Assembly (NCBI RefSeq): GCF_029846175.1
Contig: NZ_JARWAC010000015.1
Span: forward strand, 1-64,000
Reading direction: 5' to 3'
DNA length: 64,000 nucleotides
Origin: Sphaerisporangium sp. TRM90804
GTDB lineage: Bacteria > Actinomycetota > Actinomycetes > Streptosporangiales > Streptosporangiaceae
Below are positions 44,516-53,409 of the stretch, one piece after another; the first letter of the stretch is position 1; the number at the start of each line of letters is the position of its first letter. The translations under genes and the position numbers were made by a program. Below the pieces are notes generated by a model. That model was not told the DNA's origin, ran no database searches, and saw nothing but the letters and a program-made list of their open reading frames with translations.

Positions 44516-44971
44516 CTAAACGGTTCCGCCCTTGGCGTATGCGGCCAGGCCGTCGGCCATACGCTGCATGAAGCGGGTCAGGTACCACCGCCACAAGGGC
44601 CCCGAGAACGGCGTCTTGGGGTCGAAGGCGCCGCACCAGGTGATGTCGGTGCCCCCTCCGGGCGCCGGCGCGAGATCGATGGTCCCGCGGTAGGACCTGA
44701 AGGGCCCGCCCACGTTGTCATAGACGAACCGCCGGTCGGCGATCAGTTCGACGATCCGCTCCAGCGCGACACTACGGCCGGTACGGAAGATCCGGGTGTC
44801 GCCTACTTGCTGCCGGTCCGCGGGATCACCACCCTGGACGTCGGCGGAGTCGATCGGCGACCACAGCGGCCAGGTGGCCGCGTGAGTGAGCGCCGCGAAC
44901 ACGGCTTCAGGAGCAGCCGGCGAGCGTGCGGTCACGCCATAGGAGTACGGCATGTGCCCAAACGTAGGCAT
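44516..44971 (-). CDS. SRPBCC (START-like) ligand-binding protein
   Basis: A 151-aa polyketide-cyclase/AHSA1-type protein. YGVTARSPAAPEAVFAALTH, GDTRIFRTG, then FVYDNVGGPFRSYRGTIDL and the long C-terminal helix LWRWYLTRFMQRMADGLAAY outline the helix-grip fold. It binds a hydrophobic ligand or acts as a small cyclase. It is 41 bp downstream of the AraC gene on the same strand, so it may be co-transcribed. The start could also be ATG 44953. Confidence 0.82.
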   Translation of the reverse strand: MPTFGHMPYSYGVTARSPAAPEAVFAALTHAATWPLWSPIDSADVQGGDPADRQQVGDTRIFRTGRSVALERIVELIADRRFVYDNVGGPFRSYRGTIDLAPAPGGGTDITWCGAFDPKTPFSGPLWRWYLTRFMQRMADGLAAYAKGGTV

Positions 44972-45012
44972 CGCCGCCTTGAGGGGACATGCGCGCGATT
45001 GCCGAGGATCGA

Positions 45013-45891
45013 TCAGTTCTTGCGGTAGGCCGAGGGACGGACGCCGGTGTGGCGCAGGAAGGCCGATGACAACGCGCCTGGGCTGGCGAACCCGCAGCGC
45101 CCGGCGATCTGCTCAACGCTGAGGGAAGTGGTGACCAGGAGCCGCCGCGCCCGCTCGATCCGCAACTGGATGAGGTACCGGTGCGGTGTCTGGCCGGTGG
45201 CCTCCCGGAAGACGCGGACAAAGTGGTACACACTCAGGTGAACCTCGGCGGCGATCGTGGCGAGCGTCAGAGGCTCCGCCAGGCGCTCCCGCATGATGGC
45301 GACGCCCGCCCGGACGGCGGCGTGCTCGGGACCGGGCAGGCGCTCGTTTCTGCCGGCGGTCAGCACGTGCGTCGAGAGGAACGCCGCCGCGGACTCCGCG
45401 TACAGGTCGCTGACGCCGCTGGCACCCGCCAGGGAGCGCAGAAGCTGTTCGACGACCGGATCTCCCGCCCGGAGGGCGGCGGACAGCGCTTCGAAGTCGG
45501 GCTCACGGCCGCCGAGCGCTCCGGTGGTCCGCTTGACGGTCAGCGAGGGGATGTGTACCTGGATGGTGCTCAACCTGGACGTCGCCCGGTAGCTCATGGA
45601 AGTGGCGCGACCGGGGACCATGAGCTCCAGGTGCCCCGGAACCCAGCGGCGCCGAACAGGCTTCCCACCCGTGTGTATCGACATGTCCGCGTTCCCCGCC
45701 ACGCAGAGCACGAGATGCAGATCGGACACCGCGGGAAGCGGAACGTGTTCGGCCTCGGCCGCGTGGGTGAAGCCCTGCACGAGCAGTGACCGCCAACCGA
45801 CGTCGTCCCAGCTGTTGTACGTATGCCGCACGTACGCCGCCGCGTCGAGGCCGGCATAGGGAGCCAGATCGAAGTCAGCCGACTCGAACAT
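45013..45891 (-). CDS. AraC-family transcriptional regulator
   Basis: A 292-aa regulator. The N-terminal ~170 residues form a cupin-like sensor (HLELMVPGRATSMSYR). The C-terminal ~100 residues contain two helix-turn-helix motifs: TLATIAAEVHLSVYHFVRVF and VEQIAGRCGFASPGALSSAF, followed by the conserved RPSAYRKN end. It probably activates nearby genes such as the SRPBCC gene downstream. Confidence 0.9.
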   Translation of the reverse strand: MFESADFDLAPYAGLDAAAYVRHTYNSWDDVGWRSLLVQGFTHAAEAEHVPLPAVSDLHLVLCVAGNADMSIHTGGKPVRRRWVPGHLELMVPGRATSMSYRATSRLSTIQVHIPSLTVKRTTGALGGREPDFEALSAALRAGDPVVEQLLRSLAGASGVSDLYAESAAAFLSTHVLTAGRNERLPGPEHAAVRAGVAIMRERLAEPLTLATIAAEVHLSVYHFVRVFREATGQTPHRYLIQLRIERARRLLVTTSLSVEQIAGRCGFASPGALSSAFLRHTGVRPSAYRKN

Positions 45892-45950
45892 ACCGCGAGT
45901 CTATTCGCCGGTGCCCAGATCAAGGCCCGCAGCGCGAGACCGCGATAACC

Positions 45951-46020
45951 GCGACGACCCCGACGACCCCGACGACCCCGACGACCCCGACCGCGACGAC
46001 CACGACCGCGACGACGCCGG
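45951..46020 (+). repeat. 9-bp microsatellite-like repeat
   Basis: GACGACCCC is repeated about four times without error (45955-45990), then decays into CGACGACCACGACCGC-type units. It lies in the non-coding gap upstream of the AraC gene. Confidence 0.8.
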
Positions 46021-46176
46021 CGCGCGGCCTGCACCAGAGCAACCCGGACAAACCGCCCCGGCGTGAGACGCGTCCCGTCCCCAGAATGGTGCCTTCGTGC
46101 GCCGTTCTCCTCAGGAGCCACTCCGCCCACCGATGACCGTCCTCCGCGCAACCCACGCGCCGAAGGTGGCTCCTCG

Positions 46177-46644
46177 TCAATCCGCCACTTCGAACCACAC
46201 GGTTCGGCTCGTGGGATCCTTCCTCCACCCCCACGCCGAGGAGAGCTCCCGGACCAGCCAGAGCCCACGTCCACTCTCACGGAACGGGTCGACCTGCGAC
46301 GGGATCCGCGGGATGTCGGTGGCGGAACCCTCATCGACCACTTCCACCCGTACCGTGCGACCGTCGTCGTACACCCGCAGGCTCACGACGCCGCCCGGCC
46401 TCCGCCCCGACTCCGAGTGCTTCACGGAATTGGCGACGAGCTCGCCGACCAGAAGCACCACGTCGTCCTCGATCGGCGCGCGGCCTGCGCGACGGCCGGG
46501 TGGCGGTGACCGGGGCGCCGCCTGAATAGAACTGCGCCGAAGGCACCATTCCGGGGACGGACCCGGCACATCACACCCGCCCGACCAGGGCGACCGTCCC
46601 CGCCACGGTGACGTACTTCCGTACGTCGGCCCCCAAGTCACCAC
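46177..46644 (-). CDS. RsbW-like ATP-binding protein with an atypical N-terminus
   Basis: The C-terminal ~100 residues are a good HATPase_c anti-sigma-like domain: N-box DDVVLLVGELVANSVKHSES, G1 VEVVDEGSATDIP, G2 GRGLWLVRELSSAWGW. Upstream, the frame runs through a 76-bp duplicated segment encoding CLRRSSIQAA and ...RRAGRAP, and the open frame to 46644 is Pro/Gly/Ser-rich with no family match. The true start is unclear (perhaps near 46550), and the N-terminal helix may be degraded. It could be a pseudogene or a rearranged member. Confidence 0.55.
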   Translation of the reverse strand: MVTWGPTYGSTSPWRGRSPWSGGCDVPGPSPEWCLRRSSIQAAPRSPPPGRRAGRAPIEDDVVLLVGELVANSVKHSESGRRPGGVVSLRVYDDGRTVRVEVVDEGSATDIPRIPSQVDPFRESGRGLWLVRELSSAWGWRKDPTSRTVWFEVAD

Positions 46645-46724
46645 CCCCGGCGCGCGGCCCGCGCGACGGACGGGCCCCGGTGACCAGAGCGCCGCCTGGA
46701 TAGAGCTGCGCCGGAGGCACCTTT
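46475..46724. repeat. 76-bp direct repeat (46475-46550 and 46649-46724)
   Basis: Both copies run from GGCGCGCGGCC through GACGG...CGGTGACC, GCGCCGCCTG(A/G)ATAGA and CTGCGCCG(A/G)AGGCACC, offset by 174 bp. On the minus strand, differences fall mostly at third positions of a frame reading CLRRSSIQAA, so the segment was once coding. A diverged inverted copy begins at 46085 and a 19-bp piece lies at 5238-5256. Confidence 0.75.
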
Positions 46725-46758
46725 GGGGGGGACGGTCCAGCCACCTTCCCGGTCCGCC

Positions 46759-47988
46759 TCAGGTGCCGGCGAGGGCCACTGTCGGGGGGAGGCGGGCGGC
46801 GCGCATCGCCGGGTAGAGGCCTGCCAGGGCGCCGATCACGAGGGTGGCGCCCAGGGCGCCGGCCATCGCCCAGGGCGGTACCACGGCGGGCCAGCCCCGG
46901 GAGAGGGCGTAGCCCGTGGTGGTGGCCGCGCCCAGCAGGGTGCCGGTCAGGCCGCCCAGCACCGACAGCAGCAGCGACTCGGCGAGGAACTGGACGCGCA
47001 CCTGGCCGCGGGTGGCGCCGAGCGACCGGCGCAGGCCGATCTCGCGGCGGCGCTCCAGCACCGAGATCACCATCGTGTTCGCCACGCCGACCCCGCCGAC
47101 CAGCAACGCGACCGCGCCCAGCCCGAGCAGCAGGTTGGTGAACGCCCCCGCCGCCGCGGCCTTCGCCTCAAGGGCGTCGGACGGCCTGCTCACCTCCACC
47201 TCGTCCGGGTTCTCGGGGTTCACCGTGCGGGGCAGCGCCGCGCGGACGGCCTGCACCGCCTCGTCGTCCGACCGCTCGTAGACGGTGGTCGGATGGCCGT
47301 CGAAGCCGAGGTAACGCTCGGCGGACGGCCATCCCACCAGGGCCGAGCGCTCGATCTCCGGCGCCAGCGGCATCGGCGCCAGGATCCCGATCACGCTGAA
47401 CCAGCGGTCGCCCATCCACACGTGCACGCCCGTGCGCTCGATCCCCAGCCGCCGGGCCGCCACCGAACCGAGCACCACGGCCGGCTGCTCGGCCGTGGCC
47501 GCGTTCAGCCAGGTGCCCGTGCGGACCGATCCGCGCAGCGTGGTGAGCAGGTCCTGCTCGGCCGCCTGCACGGCGATGCCGCCGGTGACCTCGGTGGGCA
47601 CCCGGTCGGTCCTGCGGATGGTGACGTCGGTCGTGCCGGTGGCCGCGGCAGTCGTCACCGGGCCGATCCGCCGCACCATCGCGGCCGACCCCTCGGGCAG
47701 CTTGGCGTCGTCCCCGAACAGGGTCTGGCCCGGCTGGACGGTGAGCAGGTTCGTGCCGAGCGCGTCCAGGCTGCGCAGCAGGTCCTCCCGGGAGGAGGAC
47801 GAGATGCCGATGACGGCCACCATCGTCGCGATGCCGATCGCGATGCCCAGCGCCGACAGCACCACCCGCGCCGGACGCGTCCGCAGCCCGGCCATCCCGA
47901 CCCGCAGGACGTCGCCCCCGGACAGCCGCGCCGGCACGAGCACCGCCCGCGCGGGCCCCTCCCCGACCGAGCGCGACAGCCTACTCAC
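46759..47988 (-). CDS. MacB/FtsX-type ABC transporter permease
   Basis: A 409-aa permease. One N-terminal helix ([20 protein letters not shown]), a large extracytoplasmic MacB-PCD domain (~60-270), then the C-terminal FtsX domain with three helices: [40 protein letters not shown] and [20 protein letters not shown]. MacB-like permeases transmit force rather than form a channel. GTG 47988 overlaps the ATPase stop by 8 nt, so translation is coupled. Confidence 0.9.
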   Translation of the reverse strand: MSRLSRSVGEGPARAVLVPARLSGGDVLRVGMAGLRTRPARVVLSALGIAIGIATMVAVIGISSSSREDLLRSLDALGTNLLTVQPGQTLFGDDAKLPEGSAAMVRRIGPVTTAAATGTTDVTIRRTDRVPTEVTGGIAVQAAEQDLLTTLRGSVRTGTWLNAATAEQPAVVLGSVAARRLGIERTGVHVWMGDRWFSVIGILAPMPLAPEIERSALVGWPSAERYLGFDGHPTTVYERSDDEAVQAVRAALPRTVNPENPDEVEVSRPSDALEAKAAAAGAFTNLLLGLGAVALLVGGVGVANTMVISVLERRREIGLRRSLGATRGQVRVQFLAESLLLSVLGGLTGTLLGAATTTGYALSRGWPAVVPPWAMAGALGATLVIGALAGLYPAMRAARLPPTVALAGT

Positions 47989-48715
47989 GGGTGCCCCCCT
48001 TCCCCGCGGGGGACGGGACGCCATCGGCCTCCTGGCCGTCGGCGGGGTGGTCGTCGGAGGCGATGAGGCCGTCGCGGACGCGGATGCGGCGTGGGGCCCA
48101 CGCGGCGACGTCCATGTCGTGCGTGATGACCGTCACCGTCGTGCCCGAGTCGTTCAGGTCGCGCAGCACCGCCAGCACGTCCGAGCCCGCCGCCGAGTCC
48201 AGGTTGCCGGTCGGCTCGTCGGCCAGCAGCAGCGCCGGGTCGCCGACCACGGCGCGGGCGACGGCCACCCGCTGCTGCTCCCCGCCCGAGAGCTGGTGCG
48301 GCCGGTGGCCCAGCCGGTGCCCGAGCCCCACCCGTTCGAGCGCCGCCGCCGCCCGCTCCCGCCGCTCGCGGACGCGGCGGCCGGTGTAGAGCAGGCCGTC
48401 GGCGACGTTGTCCAGCGCCGTCGTCCCCGGCGCCAGGTGGAACTGCTGGAAGACGAACCCGATGTGCCGGGCGCGCAGCGCGGACAGCTCCCGGTCGGTC
48501 AGCTTCCCGACCTCGTAGCCCGCGATGCGGACCGTGCCCGAGCTGGGCCGGTCCAGCGTGCCGATCAGGTGAAGGAGGGTGGACTTGCCCGATCCGGAGG
48601 GGCCGACGATCGCGGCCAGCTCCCCCGGCAGGATGGTGACGTCCACCCCGCGCAGCGCCTCCACCGTGCCGCCGTACACCTTGCGCACGCCGGTGAGCTC
48701 GACGATGGCGGTCAC
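47981..48715 (-). CDS. MacB-like ABC transporter ATP-binding protein
   Basis: A 244-aa ATPase. Walker [11 protein letters not shown]-loop [11 protein letters not shown], signature [14 protein letters not shown], Walker [13 protein letters not shown] and the H-loop ITHD are all intact. This LolD/MacB subfamily pairs with FtsX-type permeases. The gene overlaps both neighbours (4 nt with the adaptor, 8 nt with the permease). The C-terminal extension ([20 protein letters not shown]) is low-complexity. Confidence 0.95.
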   Translation of the reverse strand: MTAIVELTGVRKVYGGTVEALRGVDVTILPGELAAIVGPSGSGKSTLLHLIGTLDRPSSGTVRIAGYEVGKLTDRELSALRARHIGFVFQQFHLAPGTTALDNVADGLLYTGRRVRERRERAAAALERVGLGHRLGHRPHQLSGGEQQRVAVARAVVGDPALLLADEPTGNLDSAAGSDVLAVLRDLNDSGTTVTVITHDMDVAAWAPRRIRVRDGLIASDDHPADGQEADGVPSPAGKGGTRE

Positions 48716-49794
48716 CGTTCCGGCACCCCGACCTTCATGCCCTCGGCCAGGCCGGTCCCGGAGATCTCGACGCGGCCCCCGCCGTACACGCCGGTCTCCA
48801 CCGCGACCACCCGCGAGGTGGCCCCCTCGACCACTTCGACGCCGAAACCGCCCTCCCGGAGGGCCAGCAGCGCCTCTACCGGGACGGACAGGACGTCCTT
48901 CACCCGCTCGCTCTCCACGGTGACCGTGACCGGCGCCTGGTCCAGCAGCTTGGCCTTCCCCGCGGAGCGCAGGGTGATCTCCACGTCGACGGTCGCCTCA
49001 CCGTCGCTCTCGGGCTCGCCCTCCTCTCCCGAGGCCTTGGCCACCGTGCCGACGCTGCTGATCCGGCCCTCGACCTCCCGCCCGCCCGGCAGCTCCACCG
49101 ACACGGGGGTGCCCTTCTTCACCAGCGACTGGTCGGCGGCGTCCAGGTCCACGTGCACGATGCGGCGGGTGGAGGTGACGGCGAGCACCTGGCGCCCGGG
49201 GGCCACCGCGTCGCCGACCTCCATCTTGACGTCCACCACCCGCACGGGGCCGGGCAGGAAGACCACCTGGCCCGCGTCCACCGACCCGGTCTCGGGCAGG
49301 CCCCGGTCGTCCTGCCAGTCCAGGACGGCCCGCGTGGTGGCCCAGGTGAAGTCGGTGTCCACCGTCATGTCGTCGCCGTAGCCGAGTGCCCGGAGGTTGC
49401 GCTCCAGCTGCTCGACGTCGGGCCCGTTGGAGACGCCCAGCGCCAGCGTCCGGTACATCGGCAGCTCGCCGTACATGAGCACGGCGGGCCGGCGGTCCAC
49501 CTTCATCAGCGCGCGGCCCCGGGTCACCGTCGCGCCCTCCTTGGGGACGGCGGTCACCGTGCCCCGGCCGCCCGCGTAGACGCGGCGCTCGCCGACGTAC
49601 GTCAGCGTGCCGCCGACCGACGTCGTGTCCGTGAGGTCGCCGCGGGTGATCTCGGCCGTGGCCGGGGGCACGACGCCGGTCGGCGCCGCCGGAGCGGCGC
49701 CGGCGTCGGTCATCGCCATCGTCGCCGCCGCTCCGGCGAGCACCACCGCCACCGCCACCCCGGCCGGGATCACACCCGGCCGTCTGACCCTCAT
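48712..49794 (-). CDS. HlyD/MacA-type adaptor with a peptidoglycan-binding domain
   Basis: A 360-aa exported protein. Signal-anchor [19 protein letters not shown], then a lipoyl-like half ([20 protein letters not shown]). Between the halves sits a peptidoglycan-binding-domain-1 segment ([39 protein letters not shown]), and the beta-barrel half ends in [16 protein letters not shown]. Such adaptors link the ABC pump to the wall in Gram-positives. ATG 49794 follows GGAGGTGA. It is first in the efflux operon, divergent from the two-component genes. Confidence 0.9.
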   Translation of the reverse strand: MRVRRPGVIPAGVAVAVVLAGAAATMAMTDAGAAPAAPTGVVPPATAEITRGDLTDTTSVGGTLTYVGERRVYAGGRGTVTAVPKEGATVTRGRALMKVDRRPAVLMYGELPMYRTLALGVSNGPDVEQLERNLRALGYGDDMTVDTDFTWATTRAVLDWQDDRGLPETGSVDAGQVVFLPGPVRVVDVKMEVGDAVAPGRQVLAVTSTRRIVHVDLDAADQSLVKKGTPVSVELPGGREVEGRISSVGTVAKASGEEGEPESDGEATVDVEITLRSAGKAKLLDQAPVTVTVESERVKDVLSVPVEALLALREGGFGVEVVEGATSRVVAVETGVYGGGRVEISGTGLAEGMKVGVPER

Positions 49795-49858
49795 TCCCCT
49801 CACCTCCGCGCCGTGGGACCCACGCCCACCGACAGGGACGAGTTCTAGCGGGAAGGCG

Positions 49859-49924
49859 ATTAGCGGCGGATAAGACCGGTGACACGGTCGTATCCGGCGA
49901 CTCCACTCCTTACCGGTGCCTAAC
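49859..49924. promoter_or_regulatory. Pair of TTAG-N7-TAAG motifs in the efflux/two-component intergenic region
   Basis: ATTAGCGGCGGATAAG lies at 49859-49874 on the plus strand and GTTAGGCACCGGTAAG on the minus strand at 49924-49909. A third copy, ATTAGCGACGGGTAAG, lies at 52454-52469 in front of the lipoprotein gene. The shared form TTAGnn(A/G)CnG(A/G)TAAG suggests the binding site of the response regulator encoded next door. Confidence 0.6.
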
Positions 49925-49971
49925 GCCTGGTGCGCCACGCTGGAACGTCGATCCATCGGAAGGGGGCCGCG

Positions 49972-50664
49972 ATGCGTGTGCTCGTCGTCGAGGACGAGGA
50001 CCAGCTCGCCGACGCCATCGCCCGGGGGCTGCGCCGCCGCGCCATCGCGGTGGACGTGGTGTACGACGGCGCGGAGGCGCTGGAGAGGCTGGCCTACGTC
50101 CGGTACGACGTGATCGTGCTGGACCGCGACCTTCCCGAACTGCACGGCGACGAGGTCTGCCGCACGCTGGCCGCCGGAGGCGGCGCGGGCCGCGTGCTCA
50201 TGCTGACGGCCGCGGGGCGGGTCGGCGACCGGATCGAAGGGCTGGCGCTGGGGGCCGACGACTACCTCGTCAAGCCGTTCGCGTTCGCCGAGCTGGTCGC
50301 GCGCATCCGCACGCTGGCGCGCCGCACGGCGAGCACCCGGCCAGCCGTCCTTGAGCGGGACGGGGTGCGGCTCGACCTGGGGGCGCGGACGGTGGTCAGA
50401 GACGGCCGGCCGGTGGCGCTCACCCGCAAGGAGTTCGCCATGCTGACCGAGCTGATGCGGGCCGACGGCACGACGGTGTCGGCGCGGGAGCTGGTGGCGC
50501 GGGCGTGGGACGAGAACGTCGAGTCGGGCACGGGCGCGCTGCGCGTCACCATCACCACCCTGCGCAGGAAGCTGGGCCCGCCCGAGGTGCTGCGCACCGT
50601 CCCGGGCCTGGGCTACCGGCTGGGCCGCCCCTCGGCGGGTCCCGCCCCCGGGGAGGGGGGATGA
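49972..50664 (+). CDS. OmpR-family response regulator
   Basis: A 230-aa regulator. The receiver has the acidic pocket VEDED, the phospho-acceptor Asp ~51 in VLDRDLPE, the Thr in MLTAAGR and the Lys in DDYLVKPF. The C-terminal winged helix is RPVALTRKEFAMLTELMR to LRTVPGLGYRLG. ATG 49972 is preferred over 49930 because MRVLVVEDE starts the domain directly. It overlaps the kinase gene by 4 nt and probably activates or represses the divergent efflux operon. Confidence 0.94.
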   Translation: MRVLVVEDEDQLADAIARGLRRRAIAVDVVYDGAEALERLAYVRYDVIVLDRDLPELHGDEVCRTLAAGGGAGRVLMLTAAGRVGDRIEGLALGADDYLVKPFAFAELVARIRTLARRTASTRPAVLERDGVRLDLGARTVVRDGRPVALTRKEFAMLTELMRADGTTVSARELVARAWDENVESGTGALRVTITTLRRKLGPPEVLRTVPGLGYRLGRPSAGPAPGEGG

Positions 50665-51827
50665 TCCGCCGGCTGCTGCGGACGGCGCGCAGCGGCGTGG
50701 GCCTGCGGGCCCGGCTCACCGTCATCTACAGCGGCCTGTTCTTCGCGGCCGGGTCGGCGCTGCTCCTGGTGACGTACCTGCTGACCGCGAGCGCGCTGGA
50801 GCGGGAGTTCTACCCGCCGCCGATCGACTCGGCCGTGCCCGTCCCCGATGGGCGGCCGAAGGTGTTCGCCCTGCGCATCACCAGGGACTTCGCCTACCGG
50901 ATCGAGCAGGGCAAGGAGCAGGTGCTCGGCGATCTGCTGCAGAACTCGGCGCTCGTCATGGTGGCGGTCGGCGTGCTGGCGATCATCCTCGGGCACTTCG
51001 TGGCCGCCCGGGCGCTGCGGCCGTTGAGCCGCGTCACCGAGACCGCCCGGCGGCTGTCGGAGAGCACCCTGCACGAGCGGATCGCGCTCCAAGGCCCGAA
51101 CGACGACGTCAAGCGCCTCGCCGACACCTTCGACGCCATGCTCGACCGGCTTCAGCGCGCCTTCGACACCCAGCGGCGCTTCGTGCTCAACGCCTCGCAC
51201 GAACTGCGCACCCCGCTGGCGATCAACCGGACGCTGCTGGAGGTGGCACTGGAGGACCCCGAACCGTCCGAGGACCTGGTGCGGCTCGGCACCGCCCTGC
51301 TCGCCACCACCGCCAGGCACGAGCGGCTGATCGAGGGCCTGCTCCTGCTCACCCGCTCCGAGCACGAGGTCGTCGCCAGCAGGGCCGTGCAGGTCGACGA
51401 GGTGGTGCGGGCCGTCGAGGACTCTTTGCGTGCCACGGCGCGACGGCGGCGGGTCGTCATGACCGCGCGCCTGGACCCCGCCGTGGCGGCGGGCGACCCG
51501 GTGCTGATCGAGCGGTGCGTGTACAACCTCGTCGAGAACGCGCTGAAGTACAACGTCAAGGACGGCACGGTCGAGACCGCCGTCACCCGCGAGGACGGGC
51601 AGGTGGTGGTCCGGGTGGAGAACTCCGGCGTCCCGATCCCCGGGCACGAGGTCGGCGAGCTGTTCGAGCCCTTCCGCAGGCTGCACGACCGCGTCGGCTC
51701 CGCCCACGGCTCGGGCCTCGGCCTGTCGATCGTCCGGGCGATCGTCACCGCCCACCGGGGCCGCGTGGAGGCCGCCGCCCGCCCCGAAGGCGGCCTCCGC
51801 GTCACCGTCCACCTCCCCGCGGCCTGA
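50661..51827 (+). CDS. Membrane sensor histidine kinase
   Basis: A 388-aa kinase. Two transmembrane helices (LTVIYSGLFFAAGSALLLVT and SALVMVAVGVLAIILGHFVA) flank a short ~55-residue outside loop. HAMP follows, then the H-box SHELRTPLAINRTLLEVALE (~180), N-box LVENALKYN, and G-box HGSGLGLSIV. The short sensor loop suggests that it senses the membrane, perhaps together with the efflux pump or the lipoprotein downstream. Confidence 0.94.
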   Translation: MIRRLLRTARSGVGLRARLTVIYSGLFFAAGSALLLVTYLLTASALEREFYPPPIDSAVPVPDGRPKVFALRITRDFAYRIEQGKEQVLGDLLQNSALVMVAVGVLAIILGHFVAARALRPLSRVTETARRLSESTLHERIALQGPNDDVKRLADTFDAMLDRLQRAFDTQRRFVLNASHELRTPLAINRTLLEVALEDPEPSEDLVRLGTALLATTARHERLIEGLLLLTRSEHEVVASRAVQVDEVVRAVEDSLRATARRRRVVMTARLDPAVAAGDPVLIERCVYNLVENALKYNVKDGTVETAVTREDGQVVVRVENSGVPIPGHEVGELFEPFRRLHDRVGSAHGSGLGLSIVRAIVTAHRGRVEAAARPEGGLRVTVHLPAA

Positions 51828-51836
51828 CCGCCCGGG

Positions 51837-52388
51837 TCAGCCGCCCGAGCGGGTCTCGCCGGCCGGGCCACCCTTGCCGGTTGCGGCGCCCGGCATGAAG
51901 TGCTCGCACTTCTTGTGCGCCCGCTCGAACACCTCTTCGGAGACACTGTCGTCCCTCCTGATGCGGATGCCCCCCTTCCCCGGCTCCGGGTCGGGCACGT
52001 CCAGGCCCTCGGCGCGCATGCACGCGGCGAACTTCAGCATGGCGTCCCTGACCGCGGGGTCGTCCCGGCCGGGGCCGTCGCCGCCACCCTGCATGTACTT
52101 GCCGCAGGCCTTCTGCGCCGTGTCCAGCTTGCCCTCGTCCCCCTTCTTGATCTTGATGGAGATCCTGCCGCCCTGCTCGGGGTCCTTCATGTCGATGCCG
52201 TGCTCACGCATGCACTGCGCGAACTTCAGCGGGTCGCTGGACACCGCCGGCGAGGCCGACGGCGACGCCGCCGCGCTCCCCTTCGCCCCCGACGCCGAGG
52301 CCACCTGGGGCGCCTCGGCCGCTCCGCACCCGGCCAGCACGAGCACCGGGAGTACTCCGGCCACCAGGGCCAGCCGCCGGACCGTCAT
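51837..52388 (-). CDS. Lipoprotein with two CMR repeats
   Basis: A 183-aa lipoprotein. MTVRRLALVAGVLPVL precedes the lipobox VLAGC (Cys ~19). The mature part has a Ser/Ala linker and then two copies of one unit: KFAQCMREHGIDMKDPE...KACGKYM and KFAACMRAEGLDVPDPE...KKCEHFM, each with two Cys that could form a disulfide or bind metal or haem. CMR-HG lipoproteins are widespread in actinobacteria near two-component efflux loci and are uncharacterised. It lies tail to tail with the kinase gene. Start ATG 52388. Confidence 0.78.
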   Translation of the reverse strand: MTVRRLALVAGVLPVLVLAGCGAAEAPQVASASGAKGSAAASPSASPAVSSDPLKFAQCMREHGIDMKDPEQGGRISIKIKKGDEGKLDTAQKACGKYMQGGGDGPGRDDPAVRDAMLKFAACMRAEGLDVPDPEPGKGGIRIRRDDSVSEEVFERAHKKCEHFMPGAATGKGGPAGETRSGG

Positions 52389-52453
52389 CTGCGTCCTCCT
52401 CCCGCCCCCGGGACACGCGCCCGGGAACAGGACCAATGTCTACGCGGGCGGGG

Positions 52454-52469
52454 ATTAGCGACGGGTAAG
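52454..52469 (+). promoter_or_regulatory. TTAG-N7-TAAG motif upstream of the CMR lipoprotein gene
   Basis: ATTAGCGACGGGTAAG matches 49859-49874 at 14 of 16 positions. It is 65 bp before the lipoprotein start, probably the third target of the same response regulator. Confidence 0.6.
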
Positions 52470-52496
52470 CGTGCCGCGCCTGGGCCCTCGGAAGGG

Positions 52497-53099
52497 TCAG
52501 GAGGTCTCGGGCTTGTGCCAGCGGCGCTGGTCGGCGGCGAACCAGGCGAGGTCCCAGTCGGCGTACCGGCCGCGGTCGAGCGCGCGGCGCACCAGCGCGA
52601 GGCAGCCGAGCAGCAGGACGCCGCAGACGGCCACGGTGCCGAGCGCGCTCGCCACCGTGCGGGCCAGCGTGACGCCGTGGTCGGGGGGCCCGGCGCCGGG
52701 CGTGCCCGAGGCGTCGAGCCACACCTGGACGACGGCGCCGGCCTTGGTGCCGGACACCACCGGCGCCTCGCCGCTCACCGTGCGCCCGCCGGGCTCGGTC
52801 CAGGTGACGGCGACCGGCGGCTGGGCGGACATGCCCTCGGCGGACACACGCGGCACGGGAGCGTCCCGCGCCGCCAGCGCCGACACCCACCGGCCCGAAC
52901 GCTCGGCGGCGACGCCGCCGCGGTAGACGGAGTCCCCGACCGCGAAGGCGAGCGCGAAGCCGCCCGCGAACAGCAGCAGGGAGACCAGCACGGCGAAGCT
53001 CTCAAGCCGATCGGAGCGCCGCCGCAGCCGGTTGCCGTCCGGCCGGTACAGACGCGCCCGCAGCGTCAGCCATCGCCCCGCGTTCCGCATCGGGACCAC
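52497..53099 (-). CDS. Rv1733c-family membrane protein
   Basis: A 200-aa protein with the family architecture: basic N-terminus with NRLRRRSDRLESFA, a first helix (VLVSLLLFAGGFALAFAV), an extracytoplasmic domain (VTWTEPGGRTVSGEAPVVSG) and a second helix (ALGTVAVCGVLLLGCLALV) before a short basic tail. Rv1733c is a dormancy-regulon antigen of Mycobacterium tuberculosis; the role of the family is unknown. The start is ATG 53099 or ATG 53090. Confidence 0.82.
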   Translation of the reverse strand: MVPMRNAGRWLTLRARLYRPDGNRLRRRSDRLESFAVLVSLLLFAGGFALAFAVGDSVYRGGVAAERSGRWVSALAARDAPVPRVSAEGMSAQPPVAVTWTEPGGRTVSGEAPVVSGTKAGAVVQVWLDASGTPGAGPPDHGVTLARTVASALGTVAVCGVLLLGCLALVRRALDRGRYADWDLAWFAADQRRWHKPETS

Positions 53100-53237
53100 C
53101 TCCTGTCGGCGGCCTTCCCCAGGCGCCAGCCACTTCTCTTCCCCGGTAGGGGCGCTTTACCACGCACCCACGGGGCACGACCTCAGGCTTTACCTTCCGT
53201 GGCTCCGTGCGGCGCGCCGCCGCACGGCTCGTGCCGA

Positions 53238-53402
53238 CTTCAGCCGAGGTCGCGCGCGGGCCTGAACCGGCCGCCACAGCGCCGGTCGACCTCAACTTCA
53301 GCCGAGGTCGCGCGCGGGCCTGAACCGGCCGCCTCAGCGCCGGTTGACCTCAACTTCTGTTGAGGTCACATGCTGGGCGTGAACCGACCGCTGACGAAGG
53401 GA
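53238..53402 (+). repeat. 58-bp tandem repeat (three copies) carrying the promoter
   Basis: Copies start at 53238, 53296 and 53354 with CTTCAGCCGAGGTC or CTTCTGTTGAGGTC. The period is exactly 58 bp. The first two are almost identical; the third has diverged most and contains the intact promoter and the sequence next to the NmrA-like gene. Confidence 0.85.
53344..53374 (+). promoter_or_regulatory. MerR-type promoter/operator
   Basis: -35 TTGACC (53344-53349), a 19-bp spacer, and -10 CATGCT (53369-53374). The palindrome TGACCTCAAC, TTCT, GTTGAGGTCA (53345-53368) fills the spacer. An overlong 19-bp spacer occupied by a palindrome is the signature of promoters controlled by MerR-family activators. 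No merR gene lies in the window. Confidence 0.75.
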
Positions 53403-53409
53403 ACCGCTC

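Noticed and set aside
45951-46020. CRISPR-like array
   Set aside because: The unit is 9 bp without spacers; it is a simple tandem repeat.
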